Source: Euryarchaeota archaeon UBA486 (lineage in GTDB: Archaea; Thermoplasmatota; Poseidoniia; Poseidoniales; Poseidoniaceae). Taken from it: 24,881 bases of DNA. Below, piece after piece: positions 14,005 through 23,041 of the stretch. Positions within the stretch are counted from its first letter, which is position 1, and each line of letters begins with the position of its first letter. The notes beneath the pieces are model-generated. The model was not told the origin of the DNA. It saw only the letters and a program-made list of their open reading frames with translations, and searched no databases. The stretch is from the NCBI GenBank assembly GCA_002497765.1, contig DAET01000073.1:6866-31746 (forward strand), written 5' to 3'. A program made the translations under genes and the position numbers.

Positions 14005-17000
14005 TCACTGTTGGTTTTGGTCGAGCCACTGCTGGCCGTAGTGCTTCCATTGCTCCATGGTCCATCCGGCCGGCAGACCACCGGCTGGCAAGGGCGGCAT
14101 GCTGTCCTCGACGGGAGCAGGAGCGGGAGCGGCTGCGGGGGCTGGAGCGGGAGCGGCGGCCGGCGTCGGCATGGAGGTCGGAACAGATGGTGCGGCGGCG
14201 ACGGCCCCGTAAGTGGCCGTGAGACTGTCTTCGTAGCCGTCCTCACCCCACTTGGCGTACTCGTCCTCTTCCTCTTCGGTTCGTAGGATGGCCAGCAAAA
14301 TCACCACACCACCGACGAGAATGAGAATAAAGACACCCCACATCGCAATGACATCGAGTTGCAACCCTGCCTCGTCCTCCGTGGCGTCAACCCCGCTGTC
14401 CATACGGACCAAGGTGACCTCCAGAACGGCGTTGGCAGCATCGCTGACAGTTTCAGAGCGGGCCCAAACGGTCAGGTTGACGGTCAAGGTATCGTCGTTG
14501 AGGTTCTTGAGCGTCGTCTCAGTGACGTCCACCGTGATGGTGATTTCCTTTGTTTCGCCCGTGCTCAACGTGAAATCCTTGTCAAGACGAGCGATGGAGG
14601 AGCGGAACCATGCGTTGGATTCGCCGGTGTCGAGATCCATGACCACGCGCTGACCGGTGGTGTATTGGTTGACGATACGCACGGTAACTTCGACCTCACC
14701 TTCTTCGGTGACTTCCACGGGCGGGATGGCGAAGATGCGAAGCCAGTCCTGAGAGCCGACGAGGTAGGTGGCTTCCCCTGTGGCGCTGATGCTGCTGTCG
14801 GCAACGCTGGTGGCGATGACCTGGAGGTTCAGGCTGCCCTCAGTGCCTTCGACGAACGAAAATTGGACGGAAACGTTGTAGCTGGCCCCGATGTCAATTT
14901 CAGGGGTGTTCCCGTTGATGAGGTTCGTGAACGCGGCGTTCATTCCGTTAGGAATGTTGAGACTCATGGCAAAGCTGTCCGGGCTGTTGCCGTCGTTTCG
15001 AACTTCAAACGACATCGTCTGGGGCAAATCTCCAGGGATGTAGGACTGGCCGGTTTCTTCATCAGAAACGTAGACAGCGGCGGTTTCCAAGATTTCAATG
15101 ATGAGTTCGACTTGTGCAAACACGGTCTCGTCATCCACGCTGGTGGCCGTCACGGTGACGGAGTAATACCCAGGGTTCAGGCCAATGGGCATGGCGAGTT
15201 GAACCACGACGGTCGACTCCCCGTCCCATGCGTCAAGCACGGGCGACTGATCGGCCGGGAGCGAGGCCTGGAGGCGCCAGTTGCTCTGACCGATGCTCAG
15301 ATTGTACTGCTCGTCGTCATTACCGAGGTTGTACAAGTTGAGGTAAAGGGACTTGGAGATGCCGTTGGCTGCTCCCGAGAAGGTGTTTTCTTCGGCCACG
15401 AGGTCGACGTGGCGGAGAACTGGGACCTCGACATTACGAACAAGGACATCGGTGCCAAACAGGGCCGTGCTGCACGAGGGACAGGTGGCTCGCAGGTTGA
15501 AGGAAACCGTGCCCGGACTGGCCAGTTCAGGCGAGGAAATGTTGAGCACGAAGTCCACGCGTTGCCCCTTGTAGAGCGTGATGGGGTTGGGTTGGATGAC
15601 ACCCGTCTCATTTTGGATGATACCGACCCATCCCGTGTTATCGGAGAACGTCGTAGCGAGGTTGAACGCCGCATCACGGTTGCCGGTGTTCTGCAGACGG
15701 AAGTTCACCAGACCGTAGTCGTCGGGACCGATGGTGGCGGCGACCAGTGGAACCGAAGAGGTCAACGCGACGCTGAACTGCTCGCTGACGGCCAAGTCCA
15801 TGCCAAGGCGGGCCTTTTCACCAAGTTGGGCGCTGCTGGCGTCGGTCAGCCAAAGGTTCCAATCTTGCTGCTGAACATCAGCGCCAGCAGGGACCGTCAA
15901 GTTCGCCCAGAACTCGATTGTCTTCCCTGCGCCGAGTGGTGGCATGACGATGTTGGTTCCGTGGTTGCTGCTGCCTTCAATGTCCATACGAATGATGGGG
16001 AACGGCGCCATCCACGAATCGTTGGTGACGTTGGTCTGAAGGCGCATCGTGGCCGGAGCGTAGCCGTTGTTCGTGAGTGTGCAATACAGGGTGGCCATCT
16101 GGTTGGGAGCGATGGTGTAGCCGTTGAGCGGGTTGTCGCACTGCATGTCGACGGTGTAATCGGTCACACGGCTCACGCCGAAGTGAACGAAGTCGTCAAT
16201 GTGGAAGCCTTCGCTGGCCACGCTGCTGTCCGAGGTGAACAGCATGGAAAAGGTGTAGGAACTGCCACCGAGGAAGACCTCTGGGTTGGCGAGGTTGGGG
16301 ATTTGCTCCCACGTGACTTGAGGGTCCCACGAGAGGTTGGTCCACTGACCGGGCGCAGCGCTGGGATTGCCCTGAGCGATGTCCCATGCAATGGATTCGA
16401 ACGGATCGTCGATGTTGCCGGAGCCACGCCAAAGTTCCATCGAGACCGTATCACCGGCAGCCATGCTGCCCCAGGCCTGGATGTGGAACTGACTTGACAC
16501 AAACTCGTTGGAATAGAACAGCACCCTGCACAGCCAGGTTTGGTAAATTTGGGTCATGCCCGGGTCGAGTGCGTCCGTGTCGCATTGGCCGCCGCCGGCA
16601 CCCTGGCGTGCATGAACCAGGCGGGTGGCTTCAGCGTTGGACGGGTAGTTGCTGCCCGGCGCAGAATGTCGGAAGTGTTTGGAGCCCGCAGCGCTGGAGG
16701 TGGCATCGGTTTGCCATGAACCCCCGCTGGTGGCATCGCCGCCATCGGCGGGGTACTTGGCCGAGATAAAGCCGGGTCCGGGAGACTGGAAGTCGTCCAT
16801 CTTATCGGAACCAACGGCCACTGGAACGGTCATCTCCCGTTGGTCGTTGGCGTTCTTGTCGTCGTCGGCGAAGTTGACCACGGCACGAACGATCAGACCT
16901 CCCGAGAGGTCGTTGGTCGAGGTGTTGAGGATGGAATGAGCGGCTGATGGCGACCACGCAAACACGTGGTTGTAGGATTGGCCGCCCGTCAGCGGATTGG

Positions 17001-17340
17001 TGGTGAAGTCAAACGATTCCATGATGAACCCAACCGGGTGGACGATGTCCACAGAAACAGGAGCCGTGTCGCCGATACCAGAAGCTCCGAAGCGCTGAAC
17101 GGCGACCGTCACTTCAATGGTCCTGTCCATGAAGATGTAATCCACGACCGTGCCGTCGGATTGGACCCACTGGTCGGCTGCGACAGTGGCGTTGCCGATG
17201 GAGATTGACTTGACAGTGAAGTCATCGTTCGTTCCACCCCGACCAGAGGCGGCTTGAGCGGGAACAACCATGTTCATGGCAAGGGTTTGCATCAAGAGCA
17301 GCACGACAATGGTGAAGGGCATCATTCGGCGCATGGACAT
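14005..17340 (-). CDS. Large secreted surface protein with C-terminal membrane anchor and WTxEQWxxYG tail
   Basis: 1111 residues; not assignable to one named family. An N-terminal signal peptide (MRRMMPFTIVVLLLMQTLAM, cleavage likely after PAQA-A) is followed by about 950 extracellular residues. A region around residues 190-385 resembles jelly-roll ectodomains and ends in a GFHIDDFVHFG motif. It is followed by several beta-rich Ig-like repeats of the NEW3/CARDB type (for example RLQNTGNRDAAFNL, LYNLGNDDEQYNL, EVRNDGNSPDSFAM). One membrane helix spans about 997-1019, then an acidic stretch, a Pro/Ala-rich linker and the terminal LPAGWTMEQWKHYGQQWL on the cytoplasmic side. The frame opens with TTG at 17346; the ATG at 17340 is chosen, and ATGs at 17334 and 17325 are possible. 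Probably a cell-envelope adhesin or receptor. Confidence 0.8.
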   Translation of the reverse strand: MSMRRMMPFTIVVLLLMQTLAMNMVVPAQAASGRGGTNDDFTVKSISIGNATVAADQWVQSDGTVVDYIFMDRTIEVTVAVQRFGASGIGDTAPVSVDIVHPVGFIMESFDFTTNPLTGGQSYNHVFAWSPSAAHSILNTSTNDLSGGLIVRAVVNFADDDKNANDQREMTVPVAVGSDKMDDFQSPGPGFISAKYPADGGDATSGGSWQTDATSSAAGSKHFRHSAPGSNYPSNAEATRLVHARQGAGGGQCDTDALDPGMTQIYQTWLCRVLFYSNEFVSSQFHIQAWGSMAAGDTVSMELWRGSGNIDDPFESIAWDIAQGNPSAAPGQWTNLSWDPQVTWEQIPNLANPEVFLGGSSYTFSMLFTSDSSVASEGFHIDDFVHFGVSRVTDYTVDMQCDNPLNGYTIAPNQMATLYCTLTNNGYAPATMRLQTNVTNDSWMAPFPIIRMDIEGSSNHGTNIVMPPLGAGKTIEFWANLTVPAGADVQQQDWNLWLTDASSAQLGEKARLGMDLAVSEQFSVALTSSVPLVAATIGPDDYGLVNFRLQNTGNRDAAFNLATTFSDNTGWVGIIQNETGVIQPNPITLYKGQRVDFVLNISSPELASPGTVSFNLRATCPSCSTALFGTDVLVRNVEVPVLRHVDLVAEENTFSGAANGISKSLYLNLYNLGNDDEQYNLSIGQSNWRLQASLPADQSPVLDAWDGESTVVVQLAMPIGLNPGYYSVTVTATSVDDETVFAQVELIIEILETAAVYVSDEETGQSYIPGDLPQTMSFEVRNDGNSPDSFAMSLNIPNGMNAAFTNLINGNTPEIDIGASYNVSVQFSFVEGTEGSLNLQVIATSVADSSISATGEATYLVGSQDWLRIFAIPPVEVTEEGEVEVTVRIVNQYTTGQRVVMDLDTGESNAWFRSSIARLDKDFTLSTGETKEITITVDVTETTLKNLNDDTLTVNLTVWARSETVSDAANAVLEVTLVRMDSGVDATEDEAGLQLDVIAMWGVFILILVGGVVILLAILRTEEEEDEYAKWGEDGYEDSLTATYGAVAAAPSVPTSMPTPAAAPAPAPAAAPAPAPVEDSMPPLPAGGLPAGWTMEQWKHYGQQWLDQNQQ

Positions 17341-17411
17341 CAGCAACTTCGCCCAACACGATTGAGCATAAGAAGGTCGCCTTTTGATGGGCTGTCACGC
17401 AGGTCCGAAAA

Positions 17412-18671
17412 TCACCGTTCTTCGCCGTCTTGAAGGTCAAATCCTCGAATCACTGGCTCGTCATGTGACGGTTGACGAGGGACGGCGGTTGGAGCGGTGG
17501 GGCCAACGCGTTCAGCCAAGCGGTCGAAATCCAAATCATCGACCATTGACCCCGTCGCTTGTTGCATGGGTGGTGCAGGGTCCTCGGGTTGAGCAACGGG
17601 CACCATGACCTGTTGAACGACAGCCGGTGCGTACACCGGTGCCGAGGTTGCAACCGTTGTGGTAGAGGCTTGGGCCACCTCAGCAGCAAGGTGATCCAGA
17701 CCTGCAGAAAGCGTGTTGAGTTGTTCTTGGGTGTCACTGGCGGACGAACCCGACTCGGGTCGCATCCATGATGGCGGTTCACCTGCGCCACCACCCAACA
17801 CCGCCAGCGTGGTAAAGGCGGCCATGGGCATGACGGCCAAAGCCGTGAGAAGGTTCAGGAAGGATGTTTCCGGCGTGGAACCGGCCGAGATCAGCGATTC
17901 AAACAACTGCTTCTCAAACGCAATGTTGAGCGCCACGTCATCGCCAAGTGCTCGTTGAACGATGTACGAGGAAAGTTGGCCCATGGACCAGAGCAAAAAC
18001 ACCGGAAACGCCCATGAAATACGGAGGGTGTTCCCGAGGAATTTCCTCCCCAGGGAAGCCAAGGTGATGTACCGGCGGGCAAAGCCTGGGAAGACGCGAA
18101 TGGAGAGGTACAGGCACATTGCATACAGCAAGAGGGCCAATTCCAGTTGCCGATTCTGGTGGACCACGCCTTCTGGGAACATGAGCACCAGCGAGAGCGG
18201 AATGGTGGCGAGCAGCACCTGAAACGGGATGGCAAGGAGGATCAGGGACCCTCGAATGGTCCACAGTGCATGACCTGCCTCGAACCGGTCGTAGACCAAG
18301 GTGGAAAGGCGTCCGTGAGCGGAAGCAGCGTACCGTTGACGGGCTGCGAAGCGATGAACGGAACTCCCCTGATGCCGTGTCAAACCGAGCGCTAAGCGCC
18401 AGCCGCCAGCCTCAATCACCCGGAGCGGCGTGAACCCACCCATGCCGAGCGCCAAGGCGAGGGCCAGCATCCCGTAAAACAGCGAAGCCATGCCGATCCA
18501 TGGAATCATGTCCACTTCAATGCTCAAGCGAAAATCGCCACCCTCAGCCGTGAACACCAACAAGTAGGTCAGGCCAAAGGCTGCCATAGGCGTGAGGAAA
18601 ATTTGCCCCAGCAACTGCCCGGTCAGACCGACCCGGGCAATCAGTGAACCCACCGTGGGGCGGCTTTCCAT
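17412..18671 (-). CDS. Six-helix membrane protein with long disordered cytoplasmic tail, unknown function
   Basis: 419 residues from the ATG at 18671; a GTG at 18728, 1 nt after the upstream stop, would add 19 residues. I do not recognise the family. Hydrophobic segments lie at about 22-42, 57-78, 138-165, 176-193, 213-235 and 270-293. Between the second and third is a basic amphipathic stretch (HRFAARQRYAASAHGR). The last 125 residues are Pro/Ala/Gln-rich and acidic, and likely unstructured, with a terminal VDDLDFDRLAERV segment. It follows the 205-residue membrane protein almost without a gap, and the two probably work together. Confidence 0.7.
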   Translation of the reverse strand: MESRPTVGSLIARVGLTGQLLGQIFLTPMAAFGLTYLLVFTAEGGDFRLSIEVDMIPWIGMASLFYGMLALALALGMGGFTPLRVIEAGGWRLALGLTRHQGSSVHRFAARQRYAASAHGRLSTLVYDRFEAGHALWTIRGSLILLAIPFQVLLATIPLSLVLMFPEGVVHQNRQLELALLLYAMCLYLSIRVFPGFARRYITLASLGRKFLGNTLRISWAFPVFLLWSMGQLSSYIVQRALGDDVALNIAFEKQLFESLISAGSTPETSFLNLLTALAVMPMAAFTTLAVLGGGAGEPPSWMRPESGSSASDTQEQLNTLSAGLDHLAAEVAQASTTTVATSAPVYAPAVVQQVMVPVAQPEDPAPPMQQATGSMVDDLDFDRLAERVGPTAPTAVPRQPSHDEPVIRGFDLQDGEER

Positions 18672-18729
18672 GGGCCCCAGCCAACGCGGACTTTTCTCAA
18701 AGGTTGCCCCTGTGAAGGCGCCCAACACC

Positions 18730-19347
18730 CTATTCTTCCTGCACGACAGGCTCGGGGAGCGGTTCAGCCAGCGGGTAGCCGTCGGTGATGAGCAGGCGGA
18801 GGGTCCCGGCGAAGCGACCGTCGCTACGGGACCGACCGAGGTCGGGCCGTGCGGTTCGGGAAAGAACGGCATCGCACGAGGCGCAATCGATGGATTGGAG
18901 CCGCCACACCGGCGAAGGGTGATGGCAACAAGGAGCGACCCGGTTTCGGTCCATCACCGTCTGAAGTTCAACGGCGAGGCCCTTGGTCCATGGCGCCGGT
19001 TGTCCACCGATGAGGAGCTGGAGGCGAGAGAGCATCATCCACGTGCTGGCCACCCATAACCCAAAACCGAACACGGGTGAACCCCAGCGCAAGCTGGCAG
19101 CGCCAAAGGCCAACACGAGTCCGCCAAGAACGAAACTCAACCAATAGAAGGCCCGCATGTGAAGCACACGCTGAGTGAGGTAAGGGGAAAGAGGGACGGG
19201 CTCAGGATGGGGTGGAAACCGGATGTTGAATCCCTTGGCCCTGGTCATCCAAAGGGTCGGAAGACGTGGACCGATGTGACCGATTCCGGCGCCCAACGAA
19301 AACAAGGCGACGGTCTCAAGCACGGACACAATGCTCCCCTCATGCAT
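18730..19347 (-). CDS. Small membrane protein with a Cys/His cluster, unknown function
   Basis: 205 residues; no family recognised. Three hydrophobic segments at about 6-24, 66-86 and 90-112 are followed by a soluble C-terminal part containing CCHHP (C140, C141, H142, H143) and CASC (C155, C158), which could bind a zinc ion. The ATG at 19347 overlaps the aminotransferase stop by 8 nt. A GTG at 19329 has GAGGGGA 6 nt upstream and is an equally good start. It is followed directly by the six-helix membrane protein, so the two and the aminotransferase are probably co-transcribed. Confidence 0.65.
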   Translation of the reverse strand: MHEGSIVSVLETVALFSLGAGIGHIGPRLPTLWMTRAKGFNIRFPPHPEPVPLSPYLTQRVLHMRAFYWLSFVLGGLVLAFGAASLRWGSPVFGFGLWVASTWMMLSRLQLLIGGQPAPWTKGLAVELQTVMDRNRVAPCCHHPSPVWRLQSIDCASCDAVLSRTARPDLGRSRSDGRFAGTLRLLITDGYPLAEPLPEPVVQEE

Positions 19348-20488
19348 CTTGCAACCGTTTCAGCGTGGCTTCGACCTTGTCCATGCCTCGAGCGATGTCC
19401 TCTTGGCTGATGGTATAGGCAAAGCGGAGATGACCCTCACCTGAGGGGCCAAAGGCGCTTCCGGGGGAACACAGCACGCCGTCGCGGAGCAGTTCCATGG
19501 CGATGTCTTCGGAATTCATGCCGGGCACCTCGACCTTGGGGAAGACATAGATGGCGCCTTTGGGGCGGTGGCACTGAACACCCGGCATGGCGTTGAGGCG
19601 GTCGACGATGAGGTTGCATCGCTGTTGGAATTCTGCTGCCATCTGAGAGGGATAATCGTTGGCTTGTTCCATGGCCTCAAGGACGGCGTACTGCATGGCA
19701 TCGTTGGAACAGGCGGAGATGTAGTACTGGATCTTCACGACCTGCTTCATCGCTTCAAGGTTGGTTGAAATGATGTAGCCAATGCGCCATCCGGTCATGG
19801 CAAAGGTCTTGGAAAACGAATTGACGACCATCACCTTGTCGTAGCCCGTGCCCATGAAGGAGACGTGGTCCTCCTCGAAGACAATACGGTCGTAGACCTC
19901 GTCGGAGATGAGCCACAAGTCGTGCTTCTTGGCAAAGGCGAGCAGTTCATCCCGCTGTTGCTCGTTGAGGGTCCCCCCCGTGGGGTTGCTGGGGAAGTTG
20001 TAGAGGATGGCCACCGTGTTGTCGTCAACCTGGGCTTCCAAGTCGGCCACGGTTGGGATGAATTCGTTTTCAAACAGGCAGGGGTAGTACTTCGCCTCAC
20101 CGCCCACAAGCGTAGCGTCCGGCCCGTACAACGGGAAGTAAGGCTCTGGGAGCAAAATGTTCTGGCCGGGATTGATGACCGTCATGAACAGATTGAGGAG
20201 CGCATTGGTGCCCGACATCGTCATGCAAACGTTGTTTTCGTCCATGCCCGTTTGGTAGGCCGACCACGATTCGGCGATCTTTTTGCGAAGCGCGGGTAGT
20301 CCGGCCGTCGTCGTGTACTTGTTGCGGCCGTCCAACATCGCCTGGTGAAAGGCCTCAATGGCCACGGCAGGGGGCTGGAAGTCAGGTTCACCGAGGCCAA
20401 ACGAAATGACGTCGTCGCCGGCCAAATCGAACATCTTGCGCACGCCGGTCGGCTGAATCGCAAGGGCTCGGTCGCTGAAGTTGCCCAT
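19340..20488 (-). CDS. Pyridoxal-phosphate aminotransferase, aspartate aminotransferase-like (class I)
   Basis: Fold-type I PLP enzyme that moves an amino group between an amino acid and a 2-oxo acid, most likely aspartate or a related substrate. 382 residues, with N168 in NFPSNPTGG, D196 in SDEVYD, the PLP lysine K227 in NSFSKTFAMTGWRIGY, and the substrate-binding R355 in GHLRFAY. The exact substrate cannot be set from sequence alone. The ATG at 20488 gives the usual N-terminus (SDRALAIQPTGVRKMFDLA); an ATG at 20512 would add eight residues. It lies 34 nt after the protease gene and overlaps the next gene by 8 nt. Confidence 0.88.
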   Translation of the reverse strand: MGNFSDRALAIQPTGVRKMFDLAGDDVISFGLGEPDFQPPAVAIEAFHQAMLDGRNKYTTTAGLPALRKKIAESWSAYQTGMDENNVCMTMSGTNALLNLFMTVINPGQNILLPEPYFPLYGPDATLVGGEAKYYPCLFENEFIPTVADLEAQVDDNTVAILYNFPSNPTGGTLNEQQRDELLAFAKKHDLWLISDEVYDRIVFEEDHVSFMGTGYDKVMVVNSFSKTFAMTGWRIGYIISTNLEAMKQVVKIQYYISACSNDAMQYAVLEAMEQANDYPSQMAAEFQQRCNLIVDRLNAMPGVQCHRPKGAIYVFPKVEVPGMNSEDIAMELLRDGVLCSPGSAFGPSGEGHLRFAYTISQEDIARGMDKVEATLKRLQDA

Positions 20489-20522
20489 GGGGGACGGACA
20501 CCCGTCCTCCATTTGAAGGCAA

Positions 20523-22694
20523 TCACGATTTGGGGGGCTTGGCGTTCGCCTTGGCTTCCTTCTCAACCGAAGTGGAATCATCGAAGAGGACGGCCTCCAC
20601 CGGTTCACTGTCGCTCAGCGAATGAAGGGTGGCAGGCGGGTCTATTTTGGCGCCTTGCACCAGCAGGCCAACGAGAATGAGAAGGACGAGGAAGGCGCTC
20701 AGCGTGAACAGGTTCACGCCCAAGTCAACCGTGCTGTCAGCCCCGGCACCCGTCCCGACGACCGTTGTAAAGACCGAGAGCGAAGGTGCTCCTTGATCGT
20801 TCAGCCCACGGACTTCGACGGTTTGGTTTCCAGCAGCGAGTTGGTCAAGGTCGAGGGCCACCACCCATTCGAACCGCTCGAGGGCTGCCAGGCCGCCTTC
20901 GACGGTCTCGTAGGCGGCTTCCATCCATTCCCCGTCGTTGATGCGGAATTCAACCTTGGACACCGAACCTGCCTGACCCCAAGCCAAGCCTCGGAGTTCG
21001 TGAAGACCGGTGGTAGCGTTCACGCTCGAGTTGAGGATGTGAACTTGCGTCGAAACATCGACGGCTCCCGTCAGGTTCTCTTCGGCGAGGTACATGGCCA
21101 TCTTGACGGCCTCGTAAGCGTCCACCATGCCCCAACCGAAATCACGGTTCCAAAACGGGTCAACCTCAGGCGCAGAAGCCTCGCCACGGCGCTCGGCCGT
21201 GAGTTTGAGAATTTCTTTCATTTCAGCCGTCGTCAAGTCGGGGTTCGCCTCCATCATCATGGCGAGGATGCCAGAGACAGAGGGGGTAGCGTAGGACGTG
21301 CCGGAACCGCGCCCCGTGTAGCCGTTGTCTTCGGCAGAACCCCCGAGCAGATTGACGCACCCGCTGGAGGTTACGCATCCCTCAGCCTGGATGATGTTCG
21401 AGCCTGGTGCGGAGACCTCTGGTTTGAGCTCGTTGAGCGGGTTGCCGTCCCCGTTGTCCCGGCGAGGCCCACGGGAGGAGTAGCCCGCAACGGTGTCGTC
21501 GCTTCGGTCGATGGTGTTCTGGTCGTCCGTGGCACCCACCGTGATGGAGAGGCTGGAGGAGCCCATGCCCGAGAGGCCGTCGTTGTCGGGACCGTCGTTG
21601 CCCGCTGCAACACTGACGACCACGCCGAGTTCCATGGCCTCGTTGAGGATGCGGCTGTGCATGTCCTCGCCGTCCGAACCACCGCCTTCGTGGGACGTGA
21701 TGCCCCACGAGAGCGAGATGATGTCGATGCCGTAATTGGCTTCATCAGCGCCCTGCCAGGCGGTGTCGCGATTGTCGATGATCCACTGCAGACCGTTCAT
21801 GGCCGATTCATAGAACTCCTGAGCGAGCAAGTAATTCTCAAACGGTCCTGCGCCGGCGTCGGTGCCGATGCGGACGTCCACGAGGTCGGCGTCAGGGGCT
21901 GAGCCGTAGAAGTCGGTTTGCGCCCCACTCGCGTCAATACCCGTGGCGGCAGCCATGCCCATGCAGGCGGTCCCGTGCTGGTGGCCGTCGTCGGGGTCGT
22001 ACGTGCCGTCGGTTTCTCGGACACCACCGGCCGTACAAGTTGGGTCGGAGTGCAGGTAGCAAACGGCATCGTAGCCGGCGATGAATTTCTCGTTGAGGCC
22101 GGGGTGCTCGTTGTCAACACCGGTGTCAACCATGGCGATGTTCACGTCCTTCCCGGTGAAGCCAAGGTCCCATGCGCCCATGGGATAGAAGGAGGAGTTG
22201 CGCGCTTTAACCGCCGGCGTTTGGATGTCGCCATAGAGCACAATGTTGCCGTAGCGCTCCACCATCACGACGTCGTCGAGGGCGGCGAGTTGGAACGCCA
22301 AGGAGGCGTCAACCTGGCCAAGCAAAACGGCGTCCACGGACTCGATGACATCGACCACGCTGAGGTTCATCGCTGCAAGGTCAGCCAGATGACCCTCATC
22401 GACTTCAACGCCGTACGAGAGGCCAACACCGGTGGTGCCGACATAGGACTCCAAACTATCGTGGATGGCGTTTCGGTTCTCATCGAGTGCTGTTCGCTCC
22501 CACCACGGCGTGGTGTCGCTGAGCCAAACGGCCTCGGCCTGCTCGGGAACATCAAAACCGTAGCCAGTGGGCATCCATTGCAGCCCTTCGGCGTCCACGG
22601 CTTCCCAGCCAATCGGCTCAGATTTCACAAACAAGGAGCCGGTGACCGGTCCCATCAACAGCGCAAGCACAACAACGGCCAGCATTCGACGCAT
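20523..22694 (-). CDS. Membrane-anchored subtilisin-like serine protease (S8 family)
   Basis: Extracellular protease of 723 residues. A signal peptide (MRRMLAVVVLALLMGPVTG) is followed by an inhibitor-like propeptide (roughly 85-160) and a complete S8 catalytic domain: D190 in AMVDTGVD, H240 in GHQHGTACMG, oxyanion N366 in VAAGNDGPD and S467 in GSGTSYATPSVSG. A beta-rich domain follows (about 560-650), then a single membrane helix (about 662-681) and a short cytoplasmic tail. It is probably tethered to the outer face and degrades external or envelope proteins. The ATG at 22694 is chosen; the open frame starts with a TTG four codons earlier. GGGGAAG upstream may serve as SD. Confidence 0.92.
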   Translation of the reverse strand: MRRMLAVVVLALLMGPVTGSLFVKSEPIGWEAVDAEGLQWMPTGYGFDVPEQAEAVWLSDTTPWWERTALDENRNAIHDSLESYVGTTGVGLSYGVEVDEGHLADLAAMNLSVVDVIESVDAVLLGQVDASLAFQLAALDDVVMVERYGNIVLYGDIQTPAVKARNSSFYPMGAWDLGFTGKDVNIAMVDTGVDNEHPGLNEKFIAGYDAVCYLHSDPTCTAGGVRETDGTYDPDDGHQHGTACMGMAAATGIDASGAQTDFYGSAPDADLVDVRIGTDAGAGPFENYLLAQEFYESAMNGLQWIIDNRDTAWQGADEANYGIDIISLSWGITSHEGGGSDGEDMHSRILNEAMELGVVVSVAAGNDGPDNDGLSGMGSSSLSITVGATDDQNTIDRSDDTVAGYSSRGPRRDNGDGNPLNELKPEVSAPGSNIIQAEGCVTSSGCVNLLGGSAEDNGYTGRGSGTSYATPSVSGILAMMMEANPDLTTAEMKEILKLTAERRGEASAPEVDPFWNRDFGWGMVDAYEAVKMAMYLAEENLTGAVDVSTQVHILNSSVNATTGLHELRGLAWGQAGSVSKVEFRINDGEWMEAAYETVEGGLAALERFEWVVALDLDQLAAGNQTVEVRGLNDQGAPSLSVFTTVVGTGAGADSTVDLGVNLFTLSAFLVLLILVGLLVQGAKIDPPATLHSLSDSEPVEAVLFDDSTSVEKEAKANAKPPKS

Positions 22695-22836
22695 GTTCTT
22701 CCCCAACCCTTCCGAGTCTCGTGTTCGGCATCAACCTAACGACGCCATGTGAATCCAGAAGGGGGTGCAAATGGGGGTGGTTGAACCTCCGGCGAGCGAA
22801 GGGCTTGGAATGAACGAAACCGCCGTACAGGTCGTC

Positions 22837-22842
22837 AAAAAA
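22837..22842 (-). terminator. T-run terminator of the tRNA-Trp transcript
   Basis: Six T residues on the minus strand start 2 nt after the tRNA discriminator base. Archaeal RNA polymerase terminates on such oligo-T tracts, so this is the likely end of the eL41-tRNA-Trp transcription unit. Confidence 0.65.
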
Positions 22843-22843
22843 G

Positions 22844-23023
22844 TGGGAGCAGAGGGATTTGAACCCCCCCCAGCGGATTTCTTCTGAAACTGCGCATCAG
22901 ATGGGCAGTCTGCAGGATTGCAACGGGTCGGCGCTCCAGTTGGTCATCAACTTCAGCAAACCCACTCGTCGTCATTCCCGTGCAACTGGAGCCCGCGATA
23001 CTACCAAGCTATACTATACTCCC
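22844..23023 (-). tRNA. trnW: tRNA-Trp (CCA anticodon) with a 107-nt intron
   Basis: The acceptor strands GGGAGTA and TGCTCCC pair fully (one G-U), with discriminator A and no encoded CCA. The anticodon stem GCGGG/TCCGC closes a loop CTCCAGA with CCA at 22987-22989; the T arm is GGGGG-TTCAAAT-CCCTC. The mature tRNA is 73 nt: exon 1 is 23023-22986 and exon 2 is 22878-22844. The intron sits after position 37, the standard archaeal place, and removal would need the splicing endonuclease. The exact junction is inferred from the cloverleaf; the bulge-helix-bulge I can draw is imperfect (a C34-A mismatch in its central helix). It lies 18 nt downstream of eL41 and is probably co-transcribed with it. 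Confidence 0.93.
22879..22985 (-). ncRNA. Box C/D 2'-O-methylation guide inside the tRNA-Trp intron
   Basis: The first 68 intron bases form a complete C/D guide: terminal stem TTGCACGGG/CCCGTTGCAA (one bulged T), box C ATGACGA (22969-22975), 12-nt guide, box D' CTGA (22953-22956), box C' TTGATGA (22944-22950), 12-nt guide, box D CCGA (22928-22931). The first guide pairs with C35-T44 and puts U39 at the fifth base before D'. The second pairs with G31-G37 plus the first three intron bases and puts C34 at the fifth base before D. Archaeal tRNA-Trp introns are known to guide methylation of these two bases. Boxes C and D each differ from consensus by one T-to-C change. Confidence 0.88.
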
Positions 23024-23041
23024 GTGTTGTTACCCTTCGCA

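Noticed and set aside
14359..16497. 712-codon open frame on the plus strand
   Set aside because: It is fully antisense to the surface protein gene and arises from codon bias in GC-rich sequence. It has no signal, domain or promoter of its own.
22897..22900. A second CTGA near the 3' end of the tRNA-Trp intron as box D
   Set aside because: The five bases before it do not place a pairing base against U39 or C34, while the CCGA at 22928-22931 gives exact 12-nt spacing, correct N+5 pairing and a terminal stem.
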